NCBI GenBank assembly: GCA_017937805.1
Contig: JAGBCX010000032.1
Coordinates: forward strand, 1-47,621
DNA: 47,621 nt
Direction of reading: 5' to 3'
DNA from: Alistipes sp.
GTDB taxonomy: Bacteria > Bacteroidota > Bacteroidia > Bacteroidales > Rikenellaceae
Part shown: positions 1 through 8,646 of the stretch, piece by piece
How the letters are laid out: each line of letters begins with the position of its first letter
Numbering within the stretch: position 1 is the first letter of the stretch
The notes under the pieces: generated by a model
What the model was told of the DNA's origin: nothing
What the model saw: the letters and a program-made list of their open reading frames with translations, nothing else
The model's database searches: none
Position numbers and translations under genes: made by a program

Positions 1-386
<386 letters not shown>

Positions 387-511
387 AAACTCGTTCTGAT
401 TGGCTCTTTTTGAGCCGTTCTGCGATAGCCCGATTGCTCACATACGCTTAGTATGCTGCGCATCGGGCTTCTTGTTTGCCTCAAAAATAGCTCAATCATT
501 GACGATTTTTT
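387..511. repeat. Palindromic interspersed element, copy P1
   Basis: Starts directly after the gapA stop. The outer arms TCGTTCTGATTGGCT and the inverse of CTCAATCATTGACGA pair, with a second block CTTTTTGAG/CTCAAAAAT. The centre is GCTCACATACGC-TTA-GTATGCTGCG inside GCCCGAT/ATCGGGC. Related copies lie at 2135, 3744, 5381, 35351, 35476 (half) and 35551. Confidence 0.85.
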
Positions 512-788
512 AAGTATTCCTCTGCGGCGATATTTCTTTTGTGATGTACCACATCTCACGACTTCTGACGAGAAATCAAGTCTGCGTATGCTATGCAAGC
601 GGATTTCTTATGCGCCTTAATCTCTCTTCGAGAGCTTTTGTCTGCTCTCGCTCGGTGTAGTCTGTAAACAGCCTCCACTCTCGCTTACTCGCAGCCTTGC
701 TCTCATCTGCTTAAAATATCATTTTTCGTGGGAGTGTTGCTTGGTATAAAATTCCCTCACTCAAAAGGATTTTTAACAAATAAAAAAA
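512..788. other. Non-coding stretch between gapA and cyuA
   Basis: No credible gene is seen on either strand; the short frames here have no homologue I recognise. It contains a weak dyad AGAAATC/GATTTCT near 570-608 around a GCGTATGC core that may be a decayed relative of the neighbouring palindrome, and a small TCTC-TTC-GAGA hairpin near 632. Otherwise nothing recognisable. Confidence 0.5.
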
Positions 789-810
789 GCGATGACTTAA
801 TCATCGCTTT
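782..810. terminator. Bidirectional intrinsic terminator between convergent gapA and cyuA
   Basis: Stem GCGATGA/TCATCGC with loop CTTAA, preceded by seven A and followed by TTT, so it can work on both strands. It is close to the cyuA stop codon. The same stem sequence is used downstream of glf at 8581-8607. Confidence 0.8.
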
Positions 811-833
811 CTCATTCTCTCTTCTCTATCCTT

Positions 834-2120
834 TTAACTCTCTTTTGAAGTCATAATCTTCAAAATCAAATTATCAGTTTCGCTCATTCCTGAGCGACCA
901 ATCTCGGTGAGATTGCGTATGCAGTTGTCGACATCGTTCTCGATAATTCCCTCTAACGAGGTCGTTACACGATGATTCATCGCCAAAGTTGCCGAGAGTA
1001 CGGCTGTAGCCACTCCGCTGGTAACCTTCAACGAGCACGAAGGCTTTGCGCCATCGCAAATCATGCCCGTAAGGTTGGCTACCATATTCTTCACTGCGCC
1101 CGAAACCTCCTCGAAGCCTCCGCCCATAAGGTATGTGATACCACAAGCCGAGCCTGTTGCTGCGACTACGCAACCACAGAGAGCCGACAAGCGACCAAGG
1201 CTCTGCTTAATATATATAACGGTAAGATGGCTCAACACCAAAGCTCGCAACATCTTTTCGCGCTCAACATCGTTGGCAACAGCATAAATCGCCACCGGAA
1301 CAGTTGCCGAGATACCCTGATTGCCACTGCCCGAATTGCTCATTACGGGTACCATTGCACCACTCATGCGTGCATCGCAAGCACCGCTTGTGTGTGCTAG
1401 AATATTGGTAAAGAGCGTGTCGCCAAAGATATTTTTCGCCACTCCGCTGTGGAGCATTGCACCCAAGCCGTGACCATAGTCACCCGTAAAGGAGAGTTCG
1501 GCAGCTGCAACATTCTTCTCTGCAGCTTCGCCAATAAACTCAATCTTTTCTAGAGGCACCTCCTCGGCAAAATCGTAGACCTTGCGCAACGACAACTCCA
1601 AATCCTCCTCTGTTGCAACTTCTCCTTTTGTCGCCTCGTTTGTGGCGACCTCCTCGCCATTACGGCGTATCGAGGAGAAGTTGGTATGCGAGCCCGAAAT
1701 AATAACCTCTGCCGAGTCATTGCCCACCTTGACGCAGACCTTAATAAAGAGTATATCATCACTCTCGTCGGTTACGAAAATCGATGGTTCAACCTCCTCC
1801 AAAAACACTTTTGCACGCTCTACGGCTACACTATCGACATCGCGCAACACCTCCAAACCATACTCCGAGCGACCTGCTACGGCTCCGAGTGCCACAGCAA
1901 TTGGCAGACCTGTCATTCCGCTATTTGGAATACCTACGCCCATAGCATTTTTGAAGATATTGGCACTGAGTGCCACCGAGATATGCTCAGGCAATGTGCC
2001 GAGTGTTTCGCACGCCTTGGCAACGCATAACGATACCGCCATAGGCTCGGTACAACCTATCGAAAGCACCACTTCGCGCTTTATAAGGTCGATGATTTTG
2101 TCGTGTTCTTGTGCTGTCAT
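834..2120 (-). CDS. cyuA: L-cysteine desulfidase family protein (CyuA/YhaM, UPF0597)
   Basis: 428 residues, close to the E. coli CyuA/YhaM length. The match is strong over conserved blocks: GCTEP (Cys23), NSGMTGLPIA, HTSGACDARM, MSNSGSGNQGI, LGRLSALCGC, and MICDGAKPSCS. In this family an oxygen-sensitive iron-sulfur cluster held by conserved cysteines catalyses L-cysteine to pyruvate, ammonia and sulfide in the cytosol. The visible cysteines in GCTEP, SALCGC and GAKPSC are the likely ligands. The fold is related to iron-sulfur serine dehydratase, so the substrate cannot be fixed from sequence alone. The gene stands alone, convergent with gapA and divergent from asnS. Its start is only 4 bases downstream of a good TATATTTG box, which suggests a leaderless or nearly leaderless mRNA; the next Met would remove Cys23, so this start is kept. 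Confidence 0.88.
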   Translation of the reverse strand: MTAQEHDKIIDLIKREVVLSIGCTEPMAVSLCVAKACETLGTLPEHISVALSANIFKNAMGVGIPNSGMTGLPIAVALGAVAGRSEYGLEVLRDVDSVAVERAKVFLEEVEPSIFVTDESDDILFIKVCVKVGNDSAEVIISGSHTNFSSIRRNGEEVATNEATKGEVATEEDLELSLRKVYDFAEEVPLEKIEFIGEAAEKNVAAAELSFTGDYGHGLGAMLHSGVAKNIFGDTLFTNILAHTSGACDARMSGAMVPVMSNSGSGNQGISATVPVAIYAVANDVEREKMLRALVLSHLTVIYIKQSLGRLSALCGCVVAATGSACGITYLMGGGFEEVSGAVKNMVANLTGMICDGAKPSCSLKVTSGVATAVLSATLAMNHRVTTSLEGIIENDVDNCIRNLTEIGRSGMSETDNLILKIMTSKES

Positions 2121-2124
2121 ACCG

Positions 2125-2156
2125 CAAATATATAAAAAATCGTTCTGATTGGCAAA
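2125..2156 (-). promoter_or_regulatory. Predicted cyuA promoter
   Basis: On the minus strand, TTTG (2153-2156) is followed by a 20-base spacer and TATATTTG (2125-2132), a fine match to the Bacteroidota TTTG/TAnnTTTG pattern. The -33 part lies inside palindromic element P2. The predicted transcription start falls at or next to the start codon at 2120. Confidence 0.6.
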
Positions 2157-2259
2157 TTTTGCACCTTGCTTCGGACTTCAAATTCCTCACATACGCCAAA
2201 GTATGCTGTGGATTTGGCGCCTTGCAACGCACAAAATTTTCTCAATCATTGACGATTTT
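2135..2259. repeat. Palindromic interspersed element, copy P2
   Basis: Outer arms AAAATCGTTCTGATTG and CAATCATTGACGATTTT; second tier GGCAAATTTTGCACCTTGC with GCAACGCACAAAATTTT; core CTCACATACGCC-AAAG-TATGCTGTGG. The arm bases differ from P1 but remain mutually complementary. It sits in the divergent cyuA/asnS intergenic region, not after a stop codon. Confidence 0.85.
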
Positions 2260-2284
2260 GGCGTATGTTGGACTTGTTTAATCA

Positions 2285-2322
2285 AAAATTAAATTAAAAG
2301 TTAAAAGTTTTTCTTATCTTTG
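2285..2322 (+). promoter_or_regulatory. asnS promoter region with 7-base repeats
   Basis: TATCTTTG at 2315-2322 is a good -7 box, 40 bases before the asnS ATG. It is preceded by a degenerate heptamer run (AATTAAA, TTAAAAG, TTAAAAG, TTTTT). No clear TTTG box is seen at the expected distance. Confidence 0.6.
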
Positions 2323-2362
2323 CAAGTTAGAAGCGAAGAAACAAAATAAAACAGATATAGAT

Positions 2363-3742
2363 ATGAGAATTGCTCAATTATTGAAATCTACCGATTATGG
2401 TACAAAGGTTACTGTAAAGGGTTGGGTACGCACAAAGCGTGGAAACAAGAATGTTGCCTTCCTTGCATTGAACGATGGCTCGTGCGTGGCAAACATTCAG
2501 ATTGTTGCCGACCTTGCAAAAATCTCGGAGGAGGAGTTGAAACCTGTGACCACAGGTGCTTGTGTGGCTGTTGAGGGTACTCTTGTTGAGTCGCTTGGCG
2601 CAGGTCAGGGCGTTGAGGTGCAGGCGGACACAATTGAGGTCTACGGCACTGCCGACCCTGCAACCTATCCATTGCAGAAGAAGGGACACTCGTTGGAGTT
2701 CCTCCGCGAGATTGCCTACCTTCGTCCTCGTACCAACACTTTCGGTGCTATCTTGCGTATCCGTCACGCTATGGCGTACGCTATTCACAAATACTTCAAC
2801 GACAAGGGTTTCTACTATCTCCACACTCCGCTTATCACCGCTTCAGATTGTGAGGGCGCAGGCGAGATGTTCCAGGTTACAACCCTCGATTTGAACGATA
2901 TGCCTCGTACCGAGGAGGGCGCAATCGACTTCTCGCAGGACTTCTTCGGCAAGCCTTGCAGCCTTACCGTATCGGGACAGTTGGAGGGCGAGTTGGGTGC
3001 CTTGTCGATGGGACAGATTTACACTTTTGGCCCTACTTTCCGTGCTGAGCACTCGAACACTCCACGCCACTTGGCTGAGTTCTGGATGATTGAGCCGGAG
3101 GTTGCATTCTTTGATTTGCAGGACAATATGGATATGGCGGAAGAATTTTTGAAATACCTTATCCGCTACGCACTCGACAACTGCAAGGAGGACCTCGAAT
3201 TTATGAATAAGATGTGGGATAACGAGTTACTCGACCGCCTCAACTTCGTATTGGAGAACGACTTTGTGCGCCTCGACTACACTGAGGGTATCGAGATTTT
3301 GAAGGCTTCGGGCAAGAAGTTCGAGTTCCCTTGCGAGTGGGGTAGCGACTTGCAGTCGGAGCACGAGCGTTACCTCGTAGAGGAGCACTTCAAGAAGCCG
3401 GTTATCCTTATCAACTATCCAAAGGATATCAAGGCATTCTATATGAAGCAGAACGAGGACGGCAAGACCGTTCGCGCTATGGACGTTCTCTTCCCGAAAA
3501 TCGGCGAGATTATAGGCGGTTCGGAGCGTGAGGCAGACTATGGCAAACTATCTGCAAGAATCAAGGAGTTGAACATTCCTGAGAAGGATATGTGGTGGTA
3601 CCTTGACACACGCCGTTGGGGCTCTGCACCTCATTCGGGCTTCGGACTCGGCTTCGAGCGATTGTTGCTCTTCGTAACAGGTATGAGCAATATCCGTGAT
3701 GTGATTCCGTTCCCGCGTACACTTAAAAACGCAGAATTTTAG
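2363..3742 (+). CDS. asnS: Asparaginyl-tRNA synthetase
   Basis: 459 residues, normal for bacterial AsnRS. An N-terminal OB-fold anticodon-binding domain (about residues 1-115, starting around [16 protein letters not shown]) is followed by the class II catalytic core. Visible are [19 protein letters not shown] (motif 1 area), [16 protein letters not shown] (motif 2 with its ATP-binding Arg) and [15 protein letters not shown] (motif 3). It charges tRNA-Asn with asparagine in the cytosol. The choice of AsnRS over AspRS rests on the [16 protein letters not shown] signature. The gene has its own promoter box and is followed within two bases by palindromic element P3, after which rpoN starts. Confidence 0.97.
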   Translation: MRIAQLLKSTDYGTKVTVKGWVRTKRGNKNVAFLALNDGSCVANIQIVADLAKISEEELKPVTTGACVAVEGTLVESLGAGQGVEVQADTIEVYGTADPATYPLQKKGHSLEFLREIAYLRPRTNTFGAILRIRHAMAYAIHKYFNDKGFYYLHTPLITASDCEGAGEMFQVTTLDLNDMPRTEEGAIDFSQDFFGKPCSLTVSGQLEGELGALSMGQIYTFGPTFRAEHSNTPRHLAEFWMIEPEVAFFDLQDNMDMAEEFLKYLIRYALDNCKEDLEFMNKMWDNELLDRLNFVLENDFVRLDYTEGIEILKASGKKFEFPCEWGSDLQSEHERYLVEEHFKKPVILINYPKDIKAFYMKQNEDGKTVRAMDVLFPKIGEIIGGSEREADYGKLSARIKELNIPEKDMWWYLDTRRWGSAPHSGFGLGFERLLLFVTGMSNIRDVIPFPRTLKNAEF

Positions 3743-3743
3743 G

Positions 3744-3869
3744 AAAATTGTTCTGAGCGGTAAATTTTGCACTGCTCTTCGGATAGTGAGTTCCTCACAT
3801 ACGCCTGAGTATGCTGCGGACTCACTACCTTGTTTAGTACAAAATTTCCTCGCTCATAAGCAATTTTCG
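3744..3869. repeat. Palindromic interspersed element, copy P3
   Basis: Begins 2 bases after the asnS stop. Arms GAAAATTGTTCTGAGCGG and CGCTCATAAGCAATTTTC pair; second tier TAAATTTTGCACT with AGTACAAAATTT; core GTGAGTTCCTCACATACGCC-TGAG-TATGCTGCGGACTCAC. Arm changes against P1 and P2 are compensated on the opposite arm. Confidence 0.85.
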
Positions 3870-3884
3870 GAACAAGGGAAAAGA

Positions 3885-3914
3885 TTTCCGTTTTCCGCTC
3901 TCCGTTTTCCGTTT
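3885..3914. repeat. Degenerate TTTTCCG tandem repeat
   Basis: About four units of a 6-7-base motif (ATTTCCG, TTTTCCG, CTTCCG, TTTTCCG) upstream of rpoN. The same motif recurs near 8613, 14042, 14613, 17676 and 46618. Confidence 0.75.
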
Positions 3915-3961
3915 ATAAATGAAGAGGCGATAAAAGGTTGCAGTTGAACTTTTTGACCGCT

Positions 3962-5380
3962 ATGAAATTATCAAACGCACAGCTGCTCTCGTTGCAGCAG
4001 AAACTCTCGCCACAGCAGATTCAGATGATTAAACTTCTGGAACTGCCCACCGTTATGCTCGAACAGCGCATAAAGGAGGAGATTGAGGAGAATGTCGTTC
4101 TCGAAGAGGAACACCCTGCCGAGAGCGAGGAGGAACCTCAGCAAATCTCTGTCGAGGAGTATCTGCGAGAGGACGATACACCTGCCTACAAGAGCCGACT
4201 AAATCACTACTCGAAAGATGACCAGCCCCGAAATATCCAAATCTCGGGAGGTCGCTCGTTGCAGGAGTCGTTGGTGGAGCAGTTGGGCTATAAAAACCTC
4301 TCGGAGTTGGAGATGCAACTCGCAACCTTCCTTGTCGGAAGTGTTGACGAAGATGGCTATCTCCGCCGAGATTTGGAGTCGCTCGCTGACGATATAGCCT
4401 TCTCGCTCGGTATCGAAACGACAAGTGAGCAGTTGGAACGATTACTCTCGATAATACACCGCTTGGAGCCTGTGGGCGTTGGAGCGCGCGACTTGCGAGA
4501 GTCGTTGCTTTTGCAGATGGAGGCTCAACCCCTCGACACTCCCGAGCGTGAGTTGGCACATAAAATCCTGCAAAACCACTTCGAGGAGTTTGTCAAAAAG
4601 CACTACGAGCGACTGATGACTCGCCTTTCGGTTACGGAGGAGGAGTTCCGTGATGCGGTGCAGGAAATTCAGCACCTCTCGCCAAAGCCCGGAAATCTCT
4701 TCTCGGAGGGTGGCTCGGAGGCTGCACCATATATTATCCCCGACTTTCTGCTCGACTACCACGATGGGCAGTTCGACCTCTCGCTAAATTCCTACAATAT
4801 CCCCGAACTGCGTATCAATCGCCACTATGTCGAGATGATTCGCGATATGGCGACACAAAAGGGCGAAAAGAGCGATAGCGACAAGGAGGCGATACAGTTT
4901 ATAAAGAGTAAAATCGACTCGGCAAAGTGGTTTATGTCGGCGATAAAGCAGCGTCACGATACGCTGATGCGCACGATGCAGACCATTCTCGACTATCAGC
5001 GCGAATACTTCCGCGATGGCGATAGGAGCAAGTTGCGCCCGATGATTTTGAAGGATATTGCCGACCGCACGGGGCTCGATGTTTCGACCATCTCGCGCGT
5101 AGTAAACAGTAAATATGTCCAGACACAATTCGGCATTATTTTATTAAAATCACTCTTCTCGGAGGCTATGCAGACGCAGAGTGGCGAGGAGGTGTCATCA
5201 TACGAGGTGAAAAACATCTTACAGGAGGCTATCGCATCGGAGAACAAGCGCAAACCGCTGACCGATGAGCAGCTAATGAATATTCTCAACGACAAAGGCT
5301 ATTGCATCGCCCGCCGAACGGTCGCCAAATATCGCGAGATGTTGGATATTCCGGTGGCACGCCTGCGCAAGCAAATATAA
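3962..5380 (+). CDS. rpoN: RNA polymerase sigma-54 factor
   Basis: 472 residues from the ATG at 3962; a TTG 24 bases upstream is in frame, but the MKLSNAQ start fits the family. The glutamine/leucine-rich region I (LQQKLSPQQIQMIKLLELP) binds activators. An acidic region II follows, then the core-binding domain (ESLVEQLGYKNLSE), the helix-turn-helix (ADRTGLDVSTISRVVNSKYV), and the RpoN box ARRTVAKYRE at 450-459, which reads the -24 element. It directs core polymerase to -24/-12 promoters and needs an AAA+ activator; one odd candidate activator lies at 42646-43785. Followed at once by palindromic element P4. Confidence 0.97.
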   Translation: MKLSNAQLLSLQQKLSPQQIQMIKLLELPTVMLEQRIKEEIEENVVLEEEHPAESEEEPQQISVEEYLREDDTPAYKSRLNHYSKDDQPRNIQISGGRSLQESLVEQLGYKNLSELEMQLATFLVGSVDEDGYLRRDLESLADDIAFSLGIETTSEQLERLLSIIHRLEPVGVGARDLRESLLLQMEAQPLDTPERELAHKILQNHFEEFVKKHYERLMTRLSVTEEEFRDAVQEIQHLSPKPGNLFSEGGSEAAPYIIPDFLLDYHDGQFDLSLNSYNIPELRINRHYVEMIRDMATQKGEKSDSDKEAIQFIKSKIDSAKWFMSAIKQRHDTLMRTMQTILDYQREYFRDGDRSKLRPMILKDIADRTGLDVSTISRVVNSKYVQTQFGIILLKSLFSEAMQTQSGEEVSSYEVKNILQEAIASENKRKPLTDEQLMNILNDKGYCIARRTVAKYREMLDIPVARLRKQI

Positions 5381-5504
5381 AAATCGTTCTGATGAGTTCT
5401 TTTTGCACGAGTGTGTCGGACGCTGAAATGCTCACATAGGTTTACTATGCTGCGCTTTCATCGCCTAACATCGCACAAAAATAATCTCATCATTTACGAT
5501 TTTC
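5381..5504. repeat. Palindromic interspersed element, copy P4
   Basis: Starts at the rpoN stop. Arms AAATCGTTCTGATGA and TCATCATTTACGATTT pair; second tier GTTCTTTTTGCACGA with TCGCACAAAAATAAT; core GCTCACATAGG-TTTA-CTATGCTGCGC within CTGAAAT/TTTCATCG. Confidence 0.85.
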
Positions 5505-5584
5505 GTATTTAGGAATGAAAAATATCACTCTGTTATTATGATATGATACTCAATAAATGGAGGACAAGTTATATAACTACTATG

Positions 5585-7339
5585 TTAATAATATAGTTTC
5601 CTGCAATTACAACAATATTCTTTTTCGTATCTATTAACCCATGTCCTACAACTTGAACAAAAAGTTTTCTCGTATAATTGTTGCAGTAATTGGGCAAAAT
5701 ATAAGATCTCATCATCACTCATCATATCGGCCCATTCGTTGTAATGTGCTCCTACAAGATTTCTAATATGTTTAAATTTGTCAATCTCTTCGACTATAGA
5801 TTTTAAGATAGGGGAAAATGTTTTTAACTGTTTGCTTACATTTCCCCATAAATCATTTATTGTATATTTATCTTCAGGTCGCCGCTCTATTTTGGCTCTT
5901 AATGACATACTTAGTTCGTGTAGTATTTTTTCTAGGAATAATCCAGACATTGATGCTATTATTCTAGCATTCTTTGTTTCAATCGCTTGTTTTAGGGTTT
6001 CATCAAAAGTCGGATAACGAGATTCTATTACTGTCGGTCCTAGTTCAAAAGACCAATTTGAAATATTAAATTCTTTGTATGTATGACTTTTTCGATGAAA
6101 TAACTCTCGTAGTTGGTTAAGCCATAAACGATCATGGCAAGTTATTATAAATTGCCAATCGTTTAATTCTGTTAAGATATAGTTGATGAATTTTATGCGA
6201 ATACTTGCATCTACACTTTGTAGCACATCGTCAATAATAAGAACCTTAGATTGTCCCTTCTCAACACCAGCTCGTATTATAGAAAGATATAATAAAAGCA
6301 CTATTAAATCATAATTAGCTTCGCTGAAAATTTGGTGCGGAGAAACTTTTTGACCATCTTTTAATGTAATTTCTATATCAAAAGAAGCTCTAGTATCAGT
6401 TGCAATAGAAACATTTATTTCTTTGATATATATGGCGTTGGATATTTTAGTAAATGCACTACTTAAATATTTGCTAATAGATTTATAGAAAGATGAAGTT
6501 ATATCATTATCCTCAAATTTTAAATCATTTTCTAGTTTGCTAATTTGTCTATTTAAGTCATTTCTTTTTTTCTTTATTTTATCTAAATCGGTTGCGAGTT
6601 TTATTATTTCAGCAAATTTCTTTTCTGGAATATTCTCTTTGGGAATCCCGTTTGGCATGAATGCCATTTTTTGACCTATAGGAGAGAATCTTTGCCTAAT
6701 ATAGGTTTCTATCTTATCTCCTTTATCTTTTTCGTAAAATTTTTTTAGTGATTCAATGGATAGTTTAGTTCTGAGAGATAGGGCTTTAATGATGTTATCT
6801 CTCTCTCTCTTATTGACAACTCGCTTCTCTTTTAGTGAAATAAGCGCAGGTGTATCCTTTGTTCCATATCCGCAATTATAAATAAACTGATTGATTGCTA
6901 TTTGTCTTTCATTTTTAGGAGTATTATTGTATAGAACAATGTCACTACGCCTTAAAACAATAGGTGCATTTTGAAAACAATCAAGAGGGAGGTTGTGAGG
7001 TGTGGCATTATAAGTCGGAATGTCTATATTTTCTTTTGAAATAGAAATCCCTCGCTCAAATTCTTCTCCATTCTCAAAAGTTATCTTAATAGAAGGATAT
7101 GATTTTGTTGGGGTTGCAAAATTAATAACAGATGGTCTCTGTGGATTGTTCAGTGCGGAGCTGCGTTCTATTCTTCCTTGTAAATTATACTCTATAGCAT
7201 CTATGATTGAAGACTTACCTGTGCCATTTCCTCCATATATTATTGCAGAACAAGGTGTGTTTTTTTTATTAGCAAAAGTGAGGGTACAAGTGTTAGGTAT
7301 ACCCCTAAAATGATTTATTGATAAATTTAATATCTTCAT
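5585..7339 (-). CDS. SMC/RecF-like ATPase with C-terminal HEPN-like domain and zinc ribbon; candidate defence protein
   Basis: 584 residues. The N-terminus MKILNLSINHFRGI is typical of RecF/SMC-type ATPases. Walker A is GGNGTGKS (36-43); a short coiled coil covers about 243-275; an ABC-signature-like FSEAN is at 338-342; Walker B is VLIIDDV (366-372); a D-loop QSVD and a switch His402 follow. Residues about 440-560 are all-helical and contain RNLVGAH (Arg526-Asn527...His532), which fits the R-polar-x4-H motif of HEPN ribonucleases. The end has CxxC at 561/564 and 576/579, a zinc ribbon. ATPase plus HEPN is the layout of PrrC/RloC anticodon nucleases, though this gene is shorter and lacks their zinc-hook. 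The gene is solitary and visibly richer in AT than its neighbours, which suggests acquisition. The ATPase call is firm; the HEPN assignment and antiviral role are inference. Confidence 0.8.
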   Translation of the reverse strand: MKILNLSINHFRGIPNTCTLTFANKKNTPCSAIIYGGNGTGKSSIIDAIEYNLQGRIERSSALNNPQRPSVINFATPTKSYPSIKITFENGEEFERGISISKENIDIPTYNATPHNLPLDCFQNAPIVLRRSDIVLYNNTPKNERQIAINQFIYNCGYGTKDTPALISLKEKRVVNKRERDNIIKALSLRTKLSIESLKKFYEKDKGDKIETYIRQRFSPIGQKMAFMPNGIPKENIPEKKFAEIIKLATDLDKIKKKRNDLNRQISKLENDLKFEDNDITSSFYKSISKYLSSAFTKISNAIYIKEINVSIATDTRASFDIEITLKDGQKVSPHQIFSEANYDLIVLLLYLSIIRAGVEKGQSKVLIIDDVLQSVDASIRIKFINYILTELNDWQFIITCHDRLWLNQLRELFHRKSHTYKEFNISNWSFELGPTVIESRYPTFDETLKQAIETKNARIIASMSGLFLEKILHELSMSLRAKIERRPEDKYTINDLWGNVSKQLKTFSPILKSIVEEIDKFKHIRNLVGAHYNEWADMMSDDEILYFAQLLQQLYEKTFCSSCRTWVNRYEKEYCCNCRKLYY

Positions 7340-7344
7340 ATTTA

Positions 7345-7390
7345 CAAAGCTAGTTTATCAAGAAATATAAAATTGATATGTACAAATTTA
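7345..7390 (-). promoter_or_regulatory. Possible promoter boxes of the ATPase gene
   Basis: Two minus-strand TAnnTTTG matches precede the ATG at 7339: TAGCTTTG (7345-7352), which would give a leaderless mRNA, and TAAATTTG (7383-7390), giving a leader of about 40 bases. The region is very AT-rich, so chance matches are possible, and no clear TTTG box is seen. Confidence 0.35.
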
Positions 7391-7433
7391 TAAATTATTT
7401 TCGATTATTGCGGTTTTGTGGGCGAAAAATTGT

Positions 7434-7441
7434 TAAATTTG
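7434..7441 (+). promoter_or_regulatory. Possible glf -7 box
   Basis: TAAATTTG lies 37 bases before the TTG start of glf. Candidate TTG/TTTG elements upstream (7408, 7415) have non-ideal spacing of 23 or 15 bases. Confidence 0.4.
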
Positions 7442-7462
7442 CATTGGTGTAGAAACTCTTAA

Positions 7463-7493
7463 TTTTGAATTTTGCATTTTGAATTCTGCATTC
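7463..7493 (+). repeat. TTTTGAA/TTTTGCA heptamer repeat running into glf
   Basis: Four 7-base units TTTTGAA, TTTTGCA, TTTTGAA, TTCTGCA and a partial TTC. The third unit contains the TTG that must serve as the glf start, so the repeat forms the first codons of the gene. A similar TTTTGCA run ends the window at 47592-47621. Confidence 0.8.
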
Positions 7494-8576
7494 AAATATG
7501 ACCTTCTCGTTGTCGGTGCCGGACTCTACGGTGCTGTTGTGGCGCATCGTGCCCATAAGGCAGGTAAGCGAGTATTAGTGATTGACCGCCGAAACCATAC
7601 GGGCGGAAACTGCTATTGCGAAAATAACGGCAATATCTTCGTTCACAAATACGGTGCGCATATCTTCCATACATCGAACAAAGAGGTTTGGGATTTTGTA
7701 AATCAATTCGTTGAGTTTAAGCCATTTATACACTCGCCACTTGCAAACTATAAGGGCGAGATTTACCCTTTGCCGTTTAACCTAAACACCTTCGATGCGC
7801 TGTGGGGCGTCAAGAGTGCCGAGGAGGCGAAGGCGAAGATTGAGGAGCAACGCCTACACCTCGACCACGAGCCTGCAAATTTGGAGGAGCAGGCGTTGTC
7901 GTTGGTCGGCAAAGATATATTCGAGAAACTTATCAAAGGCTACACCGAGAAGCAGTGGGGGCGCAGTTGCGAGGAGTTGCCGGCATGGATAATTCGCCGC
8001 TTGCCACTCCGCTTTGAGCGCAACAATAACTACTTCAACGATACCTACCAAGGTATCCCTGTCGGTGGTTATAATCCACTGATTGAAGGGTTGTTAAAGG
8101 GCGTTGAGGTGCGACTTGATGCCGACTATTTCGACCATCGTGAGGAGTTCGATGCAATGGCGGAGAAAGTCCTCTACACGGGCGAACTTGACCGCTTCTA
8201 CAACTACCGCTTTGGCAAGTTGGAGTATCGCTCACTCCGCTTCGAGGAGGAGCAACTCTCGCAAAGAGATTTTCAAGGTGCAGCTGTGGTCAATTACACC
8301 GACCGTGAAACCCCATTCACACGCATTATCGAGCATAAACACTTCGAGGATAGGGGCGCGGAGCATACCGTTATTACTCGTGAATATCCAATGGAGTGGA
8401 GCGAGGGTGCAGAGCCATATTATCCTGTAAACAACGAGCGCAACACAACTCTCTATGCCAAGTATCGCGCTCTTGCCGATGCCGAAACAAAGTATCTCTT
8501 TGGTGGTCGCCTTGCCGACTACCGTTATTATGATATGCATCAGATAGTTGGCATAGCATTGAGTGCAGAACTATAA
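7479..8576 (+). CDS. glf: UDP-galactopyranose mutase
   Basis: 365 residues. The FAD-binding Rossmann motif VVGAGLYGAV begins near residue 11, followed by GGNCYCENNG, KYGAHIFHTSNKEVWDFVN, EKQWGR and GGRLADYRYYDMHQ near the end, all diagnostic of Glf. The flavoenzyme interconverts UDP-galactopyranose and UDP-galactofuranose in the cytosol for surface polysaccharides. No in-frame ATG exists between the TAA at 7434 and the conserved KYDLLVVGAG; the nearby ATG at 7498 is out of frame. TTG at 7479 is therefore chosen. No other polysaccharide gene is adjacent, which is unusual for glf. A clear terminator follows. Confidence 0.93.
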   Translation: MNSAFKYDLLVVGAGLYGAVVAHRAHKAGKRVLVIDRRNHTGGNCYCENNGNIFVHKYGAHIFHTSNKEVWDFVNQFVEFKPFIHSPLANYKGEIYPLPFNLNTFDALWGVKSAEEAKAKIEEQRLHLDHEPANLEEQALSLVGKDIFEKLIKGYTEKQWGRSCEELPAWIIRRLPLRFERNNNYFNDTYQGIPVGGYNPLIEGLLKGVEVRLDADYFDHREEFDAMAEKVLYTGELDRFYNYRFGKLEYRSLRFEEEQLSQRDFQGAAVVNYTDRETPFTRIIEHKHFEDRGAEHTVITREYPMEWSEGAEPYYPVNNERNTTLYAKYRALADAETKYLFGGRLADYRYYDMHQIVGIALSAEL

Positions 8577-8580
8577 GATA

Positions 8581-8607
8581 AAAGCGATGAAATCTTCATC
8601 GCTTTTA
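8581..8607. terminator. Bidirectional intrinsic terminator after glf
   Basis: Perfect 12-bp stem AAAAGCGATGAA/TTCATCGCTTTT with loop ATC, between the convergent glf and the outer-membrane receptor gene. It ends in a T-rich tail on either strand and shares its GCGATGA stem with the terminator at 782-810. Confidence 0.85.
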
Positions 8608-8611
8608 TTAG

Positions 8612-8646
8612 TTCTCCGTTTTCAGTTCTCAGTTCTCCGTTTTCCG
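8612..8646. repeat. TTCTCCG/TTTTCAG heptamer repeat
   Basis: About five degenerate units (TTCTCCG, TTTTCAG, TTCTCAG, TTCTCCG, then a TTTCCG) reaching the stop codon of the minus-strand receptor gene. Confidence 0.75.

Noticed and set aside
972..2148. Several plus-strand frames opposite cyuA
   Set aside because: They are antisense shadows of a well-conserved gene and have no recognisable domains.
5585..7339. Part of a multi-gene defence island
   Set aside because: The neighbours are rpoN and glf; no nuclease, methylase, integrase or transposase is adjacent, so only a single-gene system is considered.
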